Positions 33,046 through 42,370 of a DNA stretch of 64,000 nucleotides are shown piece after piece (position 1 is the first letter of the stretch; every line of letters starts with the position of its first letter). The notes beneath the pieces are model-generated. The model had not been told where the DNA came from, ran no database searches, and worked only from the letters and a program-made list of their open reading frames with translations. A program made the position numbers and the translations under genes. The stretch comes from Streptomyces sp. NBC_01381. Lineage in GTDB: Bacteria > Actinomycetota > Actinomycetes > Streptomycetales > Streptomycetaceae. The stretch lies in NCBI RefSeq assembly GCF_026340305.1, contig NZ_JAPEPI010000001.1, positions 3,782,001 through 3,846,000 on the forward strand, read 5' to 3'.

Positions 33046-34530
33046 GTGACGACCCCCTCCCACTCCCACCCCGGCACGGACGACCCATCCCTGCCGCCCC
33101 CCGGCTGCCCCGCCCACGGCCTCGGACCCGGCGGCCTGCGCCGCCTCTTCGGTCCCGAGGCGGACACCGACCTCGCAGGCGTGTACGAGAAGCTGCGCGC
33201 CGAACACGGCGCGGTGGCCCCGGCCCTGCTGCACAACGACGTACCGATCTGGGCGGTCCTCGGCCACAGCGAGAACCTGCACATGGTGCGCACCCCCTCG
33301 CAGTTCACCCGCGACTCGCGCCAGTGGCGGGCCGTCCTGGACGGCTCCATGGGCCCCGACAACCCGCTCGCCCCCGTCGTCACCTGGCAGCCCATGGCCA
33401 CGTTCGCGGAGGGCGCCGAGCACGAGCGGCTGCGCGGCGCGGTCACCGGCGCCATGGGAGGCCTCGACCACCGGGGCATCCGCCGCTACATCAACCGCTA
33501 CAGCAACCTGCTGCTCAACGACATCTGCCAGGACGGCAAGGCCGACCTGGTGAGCGGGTACGCCGAGCATCTGCCGATGATGGTGATGTGCCATGTCCTC
33601 GGCATGCCCGAGGAGTACAACGAGCGCATGGTGCAGGCCGTCCGCGACATGATCAGGGGCACCGAGACCGCCATCGCCAGCAACGCGTACATCATGGAGG
33701 CGCTGATGCGCCTGGTGGCGCGGCGCCGGGCGAAGGCGGAGGAGGACTTCACCAGCAACCTCATGGCCCAGCCCGCCCAGCTCACGGACGACGAGGTGGC
33801 AGCGCATCTGCGGCTCGTGCTCTGCGCCGCGTACGAGGCGACGGCCAACCTCATCTCCAACGCCCTGCGGATGGTGCTCACCGACCCGCGCTTCCGTGCC
33901 CAGCTCAGCGGCGGCCAGATGACCGTCCCGGAGGCGGTCGAGCAGTCCCTGTGGGACGAGCCGCCGTTCAGCGCCATGGTCGGCTACTTCGCCAAGCAGG
34001 ACACGCAGCTCGGCGGCAAGCAGATCAAGACGGGCGACGGTCTGATCTTCGGCATCGCGCCGGGCAACGTGGACCCCGTCGTACGCCCGGATCTCGCCGC
34101 CAATATGCAGGGCAACCGCTCCCATCTGGCGTTCGGCGGCGGTCCGCACGAGTGCCCGGGGCAGGACATCGGGCGCGCCATCGCCGACACCGGTGTCGAC
34201 GCGCTTCTGATGCGCTTCCCGGACGTGGAACTCGCCGTAGAGGAACACGAGTTGAGGTGGAACTCGTCGATCCTCTCGCGGCATCTGGTGTCGCTGCCGG
34301 TGCATTTCGCGCCCAGGCCGCCGCAGGATGTGACGGCCCGGCCGATGGCGAAGGTGCCGGGTCCGCGCAACGACTGGCAGGTGTCGTCCCCGGCGCCCCG
34401 GCCCGCCCAGCCGGCGCCGGTCGTGCCCCAGCCGGGGCCCACGCCGCCGCCCGCACCGGAGCCGGTGGCCGCGGCCGTGCCGCGGCGGGGCGCGTGGCGG
34501 CGCTTCGTCACCTGGTGGCGCGGCTACTGA
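33046..34530 (+). CDS. Cytochrome P450, CYP157-like, lacking the ExxR motif
   Basis: This 494-residue protein starts at GTG, 34 bases after cvnD, so it is the fifth gene of the conservon operon. The haem-binding loop FGGGPHECPGQDIGRA has Cys near residue 370. In the K helix, where P450s carry E-x-x-R, this protein reads EQSLW (about residues 299-303). CYP157C1 of S. coelicolor is known for exactly this substitution. After the P450 fold, about 60 residues are Pro/Ala-rich and end in a basic aromatic tail (RRGAWRRFVTWWRGY). The substrate is unknown. The 3' end overlaps the convergent pseudouridine synthase gene by 7 bases. Confidence 0.93.
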   Translation: MTTPSHSHPGTDDPSLPPPGCPAHGLGPGGLRRLFGPEADTDLAGVYEKLRAEHGAVAPALLHNDVPIWAVLGHSENLHMVRTPSQFTRDSRQWRAVLDGSMGPDNPLAPVVTWQPMATFAEGAEHERLRGAVTGAMGGLDHRGIRRYINRYSNLLLNDICQDGKADLVSGYAEHLPMMVMCHVLGMPEEYNERMVQAVRDMIRGTETAIASNAYIMEALMRLVARRRAKAEEDFTSNLMAQPAQLTDDEVAAHLRLVLCAAYEATANLISNALRMVLTDPRFRAQLSGGQMTVPEAVEQSLWDEPPFSAMVGYFAKQDTQLGGKQIKTGDGLIFGIAPGNVDPVVRPDLAANMQGNRSHLAFGGGPHECPGQDIGRAIADTGVDALLMRFPDVELAVEEHELRWNSSILSRHLVSLPVHFAPRPPQDVTARPMAKVPGPRNDWQVSSPAPRPAQPAPVVPQPGPTPPPAPEPVAAAVPRRGAWRRFVTWWRGY

Positions 34531-35483
34531 CGGGCGTCCGACCCCTGCCAGGTGTCGTACGCGGTCCAGGCGTCGAGCTCGCGCGCGCTGACGAAGCGGT
34601 GCTCGGCGCCCGTGACGGGGTCGGTGAACTCCAGGACGCGGGAGAGGAGTTGGAGCGGCCGCCGGAAATCGTCCGGCGGCACGGGCCCGCGCACCACGGG
34701 GTAGATCGGATCGCCGAGGATCGGCAGACCCAGGGTGCTCATATGGAGGCGCAGCTGGTGGGTGCGGCCGGTGTGCGGGGTCAGCAGGTAGCGGGCCAAC
34801 TCGCCGTTGTGTTCGGCGAGTTGGATCTCGCTCTCACTGTTCGGCTCGGCGCCCGGCACCTCGTAGGCGGCGATGACACCGCGCTCCTTGACGATGTGAC
34901 TGCGTACGGTGCGGGGTAGTTCGGTCGCCGGGTCGTACGCGGCCACGGCCTCGTACTCCTTGCGGACCCGCCGCTCGCCGAACAGCGTCTGGTAGGCGCC
35001 GCGTTCGGCGGGCCGCACGGTGAACAGGATCAGGCCCGCGGTGAGCCGGTCCAGGCGGTGCGCGGCGCCGAGCGTGGGCAGATCGAGCTCCGTGCGGAGC
35101 CGGGCGAGCGCCGTCTCGGTGACATGGCTGCCGCGGGGTGTGGTGGCGAGGAAATGCGGTTTGTCGGCGACGACGATGTGCTCGTCGCGGTAGACGACGT
35201 CGATGTCGTACGGCACCGGGACCTCGTCCGGCAGATCGCGGTGGAACCACACGAAGGCGCCGGGCGCATAGGGCGCGTCCGCCGTCACGGGCACGCCGTC
35301 GGCCCCGACGATCCGCCCGTCCCGCAGCATCCCGTCGATCACTCCCGGCCCGGCCTTGAGCCGTGCCACGAGGTGATCCCGCACGGTCTCCCACGCCCCG
35401 TCGACCGGCAGTTTGACCCGCACGGGGTCGACGCCACGGCGCTGGGGCAGGGGAGAGGGCGGGATACGGGGCTTGCGGGTCAC
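34524..35483 (-). CDS. RluA-family pseudouridine synthase
   Basis: This 319-residue protein starts at ATG (35483). The catalytic block LGAAHRLDRLTAGLILF carries the Asp that attacks uridine, and PHTGRTHQLRLHMSTLGLPILGDPIYP is the second signature. An N-terminal region (residues 20-80) resembles the short RNA-binding extension of the family. It converts uridine to pseudouridine in rRNA or tRNA. The target base is not readable. It overlaps the P450 gene tail-to-tail by 7 bases, with no room for a terminator between them. Confidence 0.93.
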   Translation of the reverse strand: MTRKPRIPPSPLPQRRGVDPVRVKLPVDGAWETVRDHLVARLKAGPGVIDGMLRDGRIVGADGVPVTADAPYAPGAFVWFHRDLPDEVPVPYDIDVVYRDEHIVVADKPHFLATTPRGSHVTETALARLRTELDLPTLGAAHRLDRLTAGLILFTVRPAERGAYQTLFGERRVRKEYEAVAAYDPATELPRTVRSHIVKERGVIAAYEVPGAEPNSESEIQLAEHNGELARYLLTPHTGRTHQLRLHMSTLGLPILGDPIYPVVRGPVPPDDFRRPLQLLSRVLEFTDPVTGAEHRFVSARELDAWTAYDTWQGSDARQ

Positions 35484-35521
35484 ATCTTGAAGGGTACGGG
35501 GGCTGGCGGGGGCGCCTTGAT

Positions 35522-36118
35522 CTACGGGGTCTTGGTACCGCTGCTTCTGATCAGGGCGTGCAGATGCATGTCATGCCAGCCGTCCGCGTGGAGGACCGCG
35601 CTGCGCTTGGTGCCCTCCGGTTCGAAGCCCGTCTTGAGGGCCACGCGGCACGAGGCCTCGTTGGCGGTGGAGTGGGTGAGTTCGAGGCGGTGCAGGCCCA
35701 CCTCGTCGAAGGCCCAGTCCGACAGCGCGGTCAGGGCGCGCGGGGCGATGCCCCGGCCGCGGGCCGACGGCATGGTCCAGTAGGCGACTTCGGCCTGTCC
35801 GTCGGCGAGCACGATCAGGCGCAGCGCGATCCGGCCCACCAGCTCGTCCGTGGCGGCGTCGGCGATCGCCCAGTACGCGTCCTTCTCCTCGGACCAGGCC
35901 TTGCGCCAGCCTTCGATCCAGCCCCGGGTCTCGTCGACCGACTCGGCGTCCCGCGCGTGCCAGCGCTGTATCAGCGGGTCCTGGAACGCCTCGTACACGG
36001 CGGGCGCGTCATCGGGCGACCAGGGTCGGATGACGAGTCCGCCGGGGACGGGGATGGTGGGCTGTGCCTGCCGGGCGAGCGTCCCCGCTGCGACTACGTC
36101 AGAGATCTTGAAGGGCAT
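35522..36118 (-). CDS. GNAT-family N-acetyltransferase
   Basis: ATG at 36118 gives MPFKISDVVAAGTLARQ and 198 residues. The RimJ/RimL-like acetyltransferase fold is visible: LVIRPWSPDDAPAVYEAFQD, the motif A region AYWTMPSARGRGIAPRALTAL that binds acetyl-CoA, and NEASCRVALKTGFEPEG. It would move an acetyl group to an amine on a protein N-terminus or small molecule. The target is unknown. It lies 38 bases upstream of the pseudouridine synthase gene on the same strand, so they may be co-transcribed. Confidence 0.9.
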   Translation of the reverse strand: MPFKISDVVAAGTLARQAQPTIPVPGGLVIRPWSPDDAPAVYEAFQDPLIQRWHARDAESVDETRGWIEGWRKAWSEEKDAYWAIADAATDELVGRIALRLIVLADGQAEVAYWTMPSARGRGIAPRALTALSDWAFDEVGLHRLELTHSTANEASCRVALKTGFEPEGTKRSAVLHADGWHDMHLHALIRSSGTKTP

Positions 36119-36273
36119 GGGCACATCGTGACAGCGGGCCGATGATGAGGGGACTGGTTTTCGGCACAGGCCCCGCGACGTGCCCCGTAAGGGGCGCGGG
36201 GCTGTGCCGATATGCGGCTCCGCCGCGTGGGCGCGCCCAGCCCCCACCGGCCCGCGGCAGGTACTGATACCGA

Positions 36274-37107
36274 CTAGGCCGCTTCCTGCTCAGCCTCCAC
36301 CTGCGCGTTCCACTCCCGCTTCGACGCCTGCCACCCATCCTCATTGTGGCCAAGCCGCCAGTACCCGGAGATCGAAAGCCGCTCGCGCGGCACCTCCCGC
36401 TCCACGCGCAGATAGCGGCGCAGCTCCTTCACGAAGCCTGCCTCGCCATGTACGAACGCCTGGACATCGCCGTCGGGGAAGTTCAGCGAGCGCACCGCTT
36501 CGACCAGGGCCTGGCCGACGGGGCGCTGCCCGCGGTGCAGCCACTCGATGTCCGCGGCCGACTCGACCTTCTGCTCCTCGTCCGCGTCGCCGATCTCCAC
36601 GAAGGCGTACGCCTTGGCCCCCTCGGGAAGCGCCTCCAGCGCGGCGGCGATCGCGGGCAGCGCGCTCTCGTCACCGGCGAGGAGGTGCCAGTCGGCCGCG
36701 GCGTCCGGGGCGTAGCCGCCGCCCGGGCCGAGGAAGCGCACCGTGGTCCCGGGTTGCACGCGCCGGGCCCACGGCCCTGCCAGGCCCTCGTCGCCGTGGA
36801 TGACGAAGTCGAGGGCCAACTCGCGGGCCTGCGGATCCCACCGGCGGACCGTGTACGTACGCGTCACGGGCCACTGGTCGCGCGGGAACTCCGCACGGAT
36901 CCGCTGGATGTCGAAGGGCTCCGGATACGTCGCACCCTCGGCGGGGAAGAGCAGTTTCACGTAGTGATCCGTGGAATCGCCCGCCGTGAACTCGGCGAGG
37001 CCCTCGCCGCCAAGGACCACGCGCTGCATGTGTGGGGTGAGGCGTTCGGTGCGCACGACCTGCGCCACATGGGTCTTGGGTGCTGTGCGTGCAGGACGTT
37101 CTGCCAT
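36274..37107 (-). CDS. Siderophore-interacting protein (ferric-siderophore reductase)
   Basis: This 277-residue protein starts at ATG with GGGGAGG upstream. It has the FAD-binding domain (TRTYTVRRWDPQARELALDFVIHGDEGLAGPWA) and the NAD(P)H-binding SIP domain (WHLLAGDESALPAIAAAL, AFVHGEAGFVKELRRYL, ISGYWRLGHNEDGW). SIPs reduce ferric siderophores in the cytoplasm to release iron. An iron box (37137-37150) lies 30 bases upstream, so DmdR/IdeR-type repression under iron excess is expected. No siderophore transporter or biosynthesis gene is adjacent. Confidence 0.95.
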   Translation of the reverse strand: MAERPARTAPKTHVAQVVRTERLTPHMQRVVLGGEGLAEFTAGDSTDHYVKLLFPAEGATYPEPFDIQRIRAEFPRDQWPVTRTYTVRRWDPQARELALDFVIHGDEGLAGPWARRVQPGTTVRFLGPGGGYAPDAAADWHLLAGDESALPAIAAALEALPEGAKAYAFVEIGDADEEQKVESAADIEWLHRGQRPVGQALVEAVRSLNFPDGDVQAFVHGEAGFVKELRRYLRVEREVPRERLSISGYWRLGHNEDGWQASKREWNAQVEAEQEAA

Positions 37108-37136
37108 GGCGGACGCCTCCCCTGATCAAAAGTTGC

Positions 37137-37150
37137 TTAGGCTTACCTAA
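37137..37150 (-). promoter_or_regulatory. Iron box (DmdR/IdeR-type operator)
   Basis: TTAGGTAAGCCTAA on the minus strand matches the actinobacterial iron-box core, inside the wider near-palindrome 37135-37152 (GCTTAGG with CCTAAGC). It sits directly upstream of the SIP gene. Confidence 0.85.
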
Positions 37151-37159
37151 GCTAGCACC

Positions 37160-38089
37160 TCAGTCCTGAAGGGTGGACAACAACCGCTGGAGCGCGCCAC
37201 CGAGTCCCCATCGCGCCGCGAGCTCGTCCAGGGCCGCCGGATCACGCGGCTCGCTCGGCAGCGCGAGGTCGATGTCCGGCAGCGGTACGTCGTCAGCGAC
37301 GCGGACCACCGTCGGCGCGACCGCCACATACGGCCGGGATTCGTCGAGCCGCTTGCGCTGCGAGGGCGTCAGCTTGCTCTTCGGGTCGTCCACGGCGGCC
37401 ATGATTCCGGCCAGATTTCCGTATGCGTCCAGGAGCTTGGCCGCGGTCTTCTCGCCGATGCCGGGCACACCGGGCAGCCCGTCGCTCGGGTCGCCGCGCA
37501 GCAGCGCGAGGTCGACATAGCCGCCGCCGTCCACGCCGTACTTCTCCCGCAGCCAGTTCTCGTCCGTGAGCTGGAGGCTGCCGACGCCCTTGAGGGGGTA
37601 GAGGACGCGGATGCCGCGCTCGTCGTCGACCAGCTGATAGAGGTCGCGGTCGCCGGTGACGATGTCGACCGGGCCGGTGGCCCGGGCGGCGTACGAACCG
37701 ATCACGTCGTCGGCCTCGTACGACGCCGCGCCCACGCGGGCGATGCCGAGTGCGTCCAGGACGTCCTCGATGATCGGGACCTGCGGCGAGAGCGTGTCCG
37801 GGGTCTCCTCGGCGTCCGGGCCCTGCTCGACCTCCTCGGCGACGCGATGCGCCTTGTAGGAGGGGATCAGCTCGACCCGCCAGTGCGGGCGCCAGTCCGC
37901 GTCCCAGCAGGCGACCAGGTCGTCGGGCCGGTGGTCCTGGACGAGCCGGGCGATGAAGTCGAGCAGACCGCGCACCGCGTTGACCGGGGTGCCGTCCGGG
38001 GCCTTCACGGAATCCGGGACCCCGAAATAGGCGCGGTAGTACAGAGAGGCCGTGTCGAGCAGCATGAGCCGTCGCGTTTGCTGAGTCAC
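37160..38089 (-). CDS. 5'-3' exonuclease (PolA N-domain/FEN type)
   Basis: A GTG start at 38089 is preferred because the conserved fold begins at LMLLDTASLYYRAYFGVPDS soon after; an upstream extension to 38248 has no family match. This gives 309 residues. Acidic metal ligands are visible in LMLLDTA, DLVACWDAD, YEADDVIGS and VTGDRDLYQLV. The helix-hairpin-helix LPGVPGIGEKTAAKLL binds DNA. It is a stand-alone flap/5' nuclease without a polymerase domain. The start is uncertain by up to about 10 codons. Confidence 0.9.
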   Translation of the reverse strand: MTQQTRRLMLLDTASLYYRAYFGVPDSVKAPDGTPVNAVRGLLDFIARLVQDHRPDDLVACWDADWRPHWRVELIPSYKAHRVAEEVEQGPDAEETPDTLSPQVPIIEDVLDALGIARVGAASYEADDVIGSYAARATGPVDIVTGDRDLYQLVDDERGIRVLYPLKGVGSLQLTDENWLREKYGVDGGGYVDLALLRGDPSDGLPGVPGIGEKTAAKLLDAYGNLAGIMAAVDDPKSKLTPSQRKRLDESRPYVAVAPTVVRVADDVPLPDIDLALPSEPRDPAALDELAARWGLGGALQRLLSTLQD

Positions 38090-38344
38090 CTTCGCATCAT
38101 GCCGCACGGCACTGACAGCGCAGGGTCCGTTGCGTATCGCGCCGCGCAGTGCAGAGCGTGCAACAAATGTGAACTGGAACACCCCTGCGTTTGATTCTTG
38201 TATGCACGGGCAGGCGCGGATGCGGAGCGCTCCCGGTCGATGATTCAACTATTGCATCGGGCATGTAAGCGGGCAGAACCCGCGTCGCTCCACGGCCCGT
38301 CGGCGGGGGAGGCGGGCCGTTGCGGTTCAACCCGAGAGGTGTAT

Positions 38345-39460
38345 GTGTCCAGGCTGCAAGCCGAGCACTTGTACAAGGTGTTCGGCAGACGACCCGCTGA
38401 CGCGGTGGAGAAACTCCGCCACGGAACCGACCGAGAGGAGCTGCGCGCCGAAGGCACCACTGCCGCGGTGATCGACGCCTCCTTCACGGTCGAGCCGGGC
38501 CAGATCTTCGTCGTCATGGGTCTCTCCGGATCCGGCAAGTCCACGTTGCTGCGCATGCTCAACGGTCTGTCGGAACCAACGGCCGGACAGGTGCTCTTCG
38601 ACGGACAGGATCTGACCGGTCTGAGCGCCCGTGAGCTGCGCGAGGTGCGTTCCAAGAAGATCAGCATGGTCTTCCAGCACTTCGCCCTCTTCCCGCACCG
38701 CAGCGTCCTGGAGAACGCCGGTTACGGCCTCGAGGTGCAGGGCGTGCCGCGCGCCGAGCGCGAGGAGCGCGCCACGGTCGCGCTCGAACTCGCAGGCCTG
38801 AAGGGCTGGGAGAAGTCCTGGCCCGACGAGCTCTCCGGCGGCATGCAGCAGCGCGTGGGCCTGGCCCGCGCCCTGGCCACCGACGCCGATCTGCTTCTCA
38901 TGGACGAGTCGTTCAGCGCGCTCGACCCGCTGATCCGCCGCGACATGCAGGACCAGCTCCTCGAACTCCAGAAGCGGCTGAAGAAGACCATCGTCTTCAT
39001 CACCCACGACCTGAACGAGGCCATGCGCCTGGGCGACCAGATCGCCGTCATGCGCGACGGCCGCATCGTCCAGATCGGCACCGCCGAGGACATCCTCGTG
39101 ACCCCGGCCAACGACTACGTCGCGTCGTTCACGCAGGACGTCGACCGGGCCCGCGTGCTCACGGCGGGCGCGATCATGGACGAGCCGGAGACGGCGTACG
39201 GCACGAAGACGCCCGAGGGCAAGGAGCTGCAGACCGCATCGGACGTGCTCGGCGCCGCCCCCGCCACCGTCACGGCGGACACGCCGATCATCGAGCTGTT
39301 CACGCCGTGCTCCACCAGCTCCGTCGCCGTGGCGGTCATCGACGGCGAAGGCGAGCTCATCGGTGTCGTACCGAGTGAGCGGCTGCTCGCCGTGCTCGGC
39401 GAGCCGATGCCCTCGGTGGAGGCCTCGGTGGAGGAGAGCAAGGTGATCGCCAGTGCCTAG
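38345..39460 (+). CDS. Glycine betaine/proline-type ABC transporter ATP-binding protein with CBS-like domain
   Basis: GTG at 38345 with GAGAGGTG upstream gives MSRLQAEHLYKVFG and 371 residues. ABC motifs are Walker A MGLSGSGKST (about 57-66), the Q loop FQHFALFPHR, signature LSGGMQQRVGLARAL, Walker B DLLLMDESFSALDP, and the His of FITHDLNEA. This is the ProV/OpuAA type, which has a long N-terminal helix pair. Residues about 290-350 form one CBS-like repeat that could sense ionic strength or nucleotides. The next gene, encoding a permease fused to binding domains, overlaps the stop by 8 bases. Confidence 0.93.
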   Translation: MSRLQAEHLYKVFGRRPADAVEKLRHGTDREELRAEGTTAAVIDASFTVEPGQIFVVMGLSGSGKSTLLRMLNGLSEPTAGQVLFDGQDLTGLSARELREVRSKKISMVFQHFALFPHRSVLENAGYGLEVQGVPRAEREERATVALELAGLKGWEKSWPDELSGGMQQRVGLARALATDADLLLMDESFSALDPLIRRDMQDQLLELQKRLKKTIVFITHDLNEAMRLGDQIAVMRDGRIVQIGTAEDILVTPANDYVASFTQDVDRARVLTAGAIMDEPETAYGTKTPEGKELQTASDVLGAAPATVTADTPIIELFTPCSTSSVAVAVIDGEGELIGVVPSERLLAVLGEPMPSVEASVEESKVIASA

Positions 39461-42065
39461 GATCCACATCGGCGACTGGGTCGCCTCCGGCGTCGACTGG
39501 CTGCGCGACAACTGCGAGTGGCTCTTCGACTTCATCAAGCTGGTCGTCGGGAACGCCTACGACGGCGTCAACGCGGTCCTCACCTCGCCCGAGCCGCTGA
39601 TCCTCATCGGCATCTTCGCCGTGCTCGCCTTCTGGCTGCGCGGGCTGCTCGCCGCAGTGGCGACCTTCGCGGGATTCGCGCTGATCGACTCGATCGAGCA
39701 GTGGGAACCGGCGATGAACACGCTGTCCCTCGTGCTCGTCTCCTGCGTGATCATCTTCCTGTTCGCGCTGCCGATCGGCATCTGGGCGGCCAAGAACCGC
39801 ACCGTCAGCGGTCTGATACGCCCGGTGCTCGACTTCATGCAGACCATGCCCGCCATGGTCTATCTGATCCCGGGCATCTTCTTCTTCGGCGTCGGCCCGG
39901 TCCCCGGCATGGTCGCGACCATCGTGTTCGCGATGCCGCCGGCCGTCCGTCTCGCCGAGCTCGGCATCCGGCAGGTCGACGAGGAACTGATCGAGGCCGC
40001 CGAGGCGTTCGGCACGCACCCGCGCAACACGCTGTGGCGCGTCCAGCTCCCGCTGGCGCTGCCCACGATCATGGCGGGCGTCAATCAGGCGATCATGCTT
40101 GCCCTGTCCATGGTGGTCGTCGCCGGCATGGTCGGCGGTGGCGGTCTCGGCTCCACCGTGTACGACGGCATCAGCTCGGTCGACGTCGCGCTCGGCTTCG
40201 AGGGCGGTATCGCGGTGGTCATCCTCGCGATGTACCTGGACCGTATGACCGGCGCCCTCAACCAGCGGGTCTCGCCGCTCGGCCGACGCGCCCTGGCCAA
40301 GGCCAACTCCGCGCTCGGCGGCCTGAAGATCATGCAGTGGAAGCCGGCCACGCCGGTCGCCATGGTCGGTGTCCTGGTCCTGGCGCTCGTCGCCGGTGGC
40401 CTGAACATCTTCGGCAAGGACGACGAGGGCCCCAAGGTCTCCGCGAACGTCGGCCAGGGCCGCACGATCAACATGGGCTACATCGACTGGCCCGAGGGCA
40501 CCGCCTCCACGTACCTGTGGAAGAACGTCCTCGAGCAGCGCGGCTTCAAGCCCGATGTGAAGGCCCTCGAAGTGGGCGCCCTCTACAACGGCCAGGCGCA
40601 GGGCAGCATCGACGTGCAGACCAACTCCTGGCTGCCGGCCACGCACGCCCCGTACTGGAGCAAGTACAAGGACCAGCTCGAGGACTACGGCAGCTGGTAC
40701 AAGCCGACCTCGCTCGAGATCGCGGTGCCCAAGTACGTCAAGGGCGTCAAGACGCTCGACGACCTCAAGGGCAAGAGCGACGTCTTCAAGGGCAAGATCT
40801 ACGGCATCGAGCCCGGCGCCGGCGAGACGAAGCTCTACGAGGACAAGGTTCAGAAGGACTACGGCCTCAAGGGCAAGTACGAGCTGGTGAAGTCCAACAC
40901 CTCGGCGATGCTCGCCCAGCTCGACCGCGCGTACGCGAAGAAGGAGCCCATCGCGGTCACGCTCTGGTCGCCGCACTGGGCGTACGACAAGTACGAGCTG
41001 ACCAAGCTGAAGGACCCCAAGGGCTCCTTCGGTTCGGGTGACGGCATCCACACCCTCGGCCGCAAGGGCTTCGCCGAGAAGGAGCCGCAGGTCGCGCAGT
41101 GGCTGAAGGACTTCAAGCTCAGCGAGGCGCAGCTGACCTCCCTCGAAGGCGCGATCCAGGACGCCGGCAAGGGCAAGCAGGACCAGGGCGTCAAGGCCTG
41201 GATGAAGAAGAACCCGGGCATCGTCGACAAGATGGCCCCGGTCGCCAAGGCCACGTACGAGAAGGGCGAGCAGGCCGGCGCCGCGCCGAACATCGGCTAC
41301 CCGGCGTGGGACGAGGGCATCGCCGCCACGTACCTGTGGAAGAACGTCCTGGAGAAGCGCGGCTACAAGCCGAAGACCACCAAACTCGACGTCGGCCCGC
41401 TGTTCACGGGCCTGTCCACCGGGCAGATCGACGTCGAACTGGACGGCTGGCTGCCGGTCGCGCAGAAGCAGTACTGGGAGAAGTACAAGAAGGATCTCGT
41501 CGACGTCGGTGCGTGGTACGACAAGACGTCGCTCGAAATCGCGGTCCCGTCCTACGTCAAGGGCGTGAAGACCATGGACGATCTGCGCAAGAACAAGGAC
41601 AAGTTCAAGGGCAGGATCGTCGGCATCGAGCCGGGCACCGGCCAGATGACGCGCCTCAAGGACAAGGTCATGCCGGCCTACGGCCTGGACGACTTCAACC
41701 TGACCAGCGCGGGCACGAGTTCGATGCTCGCCGAGCTGGAGCGCGCGTACGCGAAGAAGGAGCCGGTCGCGGTCGTGCTCTGGTCGCCGCACTGGGCGTA
41801 CAACAAGTACGACCTCACGCGTCTTGAGGACCCCAAGAAGACCTGGGGTGCCAACAACCAGATCAAGACGCTCGCCAACAAGGGCTTCCCGAAGAAGTAC
41901 TCGGAGCTCAACGGCTGGCTGAAGAACTGGCACATGAGCCCTGACGAGCTGATGAGCCTCGAGCAGGCCGTCCAGAAGGCCGGCAAGGGCAAGGAAGAAG
42001 CCGGCGTGCAGAAGTGGGTCGAGGCCCACCCGGGCATCGTCGACAAGATGGCGCCGGTGAAGTAG
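39453..42065 (+). CDS. ABC transporter permease fused to two tandem substrate-binding domains (glycine betaine/proline type)
   Basis: This 870-residue protein starts at GTG. Residues 1 to about 300 are a ProW/OpuAB permease with several membrane helices and the ATPase-contact loop (AAEAFGTHPRNTLWRVQLPLALP). About 340-590 and 610-870 are two OpuAC-type binding domains, each with the Trp-rich ligand cage (YIDWPEGTAS and SWLPATHAPYW; YPAWDEGIAA and GWLPVAQKQYW). The two domains share KYVKGVKTLDDL / SYVKGVKTMDDL and similar tails, so one arose by duplication. It should work with the ATPase before it in uptake of compatible solutes such as glycine betaine. A hairpin terminator follows. Confidence 0.95.
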   Translation: MPRIHIGDWVASGVDWLRDNCEWLFDFIKLVVGNAYDGVNAVLTSPEPLILIGIFAVLAFWLRGLLAAVATFAGFALIDSIEQWEPAMNTLSLVLVSCVIIFLFALPIGIWAAKNRTVSGLIRPVLDFMQTMPAMVYLIPGIFFFGVGPVPGMVATIVFAMPPAVRLAELGIRQVDEELIEAAEAFGTHPRNTLWRVQLPLALPTIMAGVNQAIMLALSMVVVAGMVGGGGLGSTVYDGISSVDVALGFEGGIAVVILAMYLDRMTGALNQRVSPLGRRALAKANSALGGLKIMQWKPATPVAMVGVLVLALVAGGLNIFGKDDEGPKVSANVGQGRTINMGYIDWPEGTASTYLWKNVLEQRGFKPDVKALEVGALYNGQAQGSIDVQTNSWLPATHAPYWSKYKDQLEDYGSWYKPTSLEIAVPKYVKGVKTLDDLKGKSDVFKGKIYGIEPGAGETKLYEDKVQKDYGLKGKYELVKSNTSAMLAQLDRAYAKKEPIAVTLWSPHWAYDKYELTKLKDPKGSFGSGDGIHTLGRKGFAEKEPQVAQWLKDFKLSEAQLTSLEGAIQDAGKGKQDQGVKAWMKKNPGIVDKMAPVAKATYEKGEQAGAAPNIGYPAWDEGIAATYLWKNVLEKRGYKPKTTKLDVGPLFTGLSTGQIDVELDGWLPVAQKQYWEKYKKDLVDVGAWYDKTSLEIAVPSYVKGVKTMDDLRKNKDKFKGRIVGIEPGTGQMTRLKDKVMPAYGLDDFNLTSAGTSSMLAELERAYAKKEPVAVVLWSPHWAYNKYDLTRLEDPKKTWGANNQIKTLANKGFPKKYSELNGWLKNWHMSPDELMSLEQAVQKAGKGKEEAGVQKWVEAHPGIVDKMAPVK

Positions 42066-42082
42066 CCGGAACAGCAGCAGAG

Positions 42083-42123
42083 TTGAGCCCCGCCGACGGC
42101 AGTGTGCCGTCGGCGGGGCTCAA
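42083..42123 (+). terminator. Terminator after the osmolyte transporter operon
   Basis: A perfect 19-bp stem (42083-42101 with 42105-42123) closed by a GTG loop. There is no T-run after it. Confidence 0.8.
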
Positions 42124-42154
42124 GTCGTTCATGGGCTCAGTCGTTCATGGGCTC
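42123..42154. repeat. Exact 16-bp tandem duplication
   Basis: AGTCGTTCATGGGCTC occurs twice in a row. It lies just after the terminator, in the 305-base gap before the LuxR gene. I see no other structure in that gap. Confidence 0.8.
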
Positions 42155-42370
42155 GGGCATGCTGGTCGCTTTCGCAATGTGCGGGCGTAAGAGCACATCA
42201 GAGGCTTTGGGTGACATTGGCTCCTTTCGCAGATCCAGGCAGCAACAGGACGGTCGGCGCCCGCAGTTGGTCGGGGACGAGACGGTGACATTCCTGCCTC
42301 ACTATTGCGAACGCCTTGGCCTACAGTGCGTGTTGAGAGTCATGACAACGGGGAACGGGGAACGGGGAAA

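Noticed and set aside
38327..38345. tRNA T-loop-like sequence GGTTCAACCC
   Set aside because: No matching acceptor or anticodon stem surrounds it. I found no tRNA in the window by eye.
39357..42029. An 890-codon open frame on the minus strand
   Set aside because: It lies opposite the permease-binding-protein gene, whose domains are certain. The minus frame shows none.
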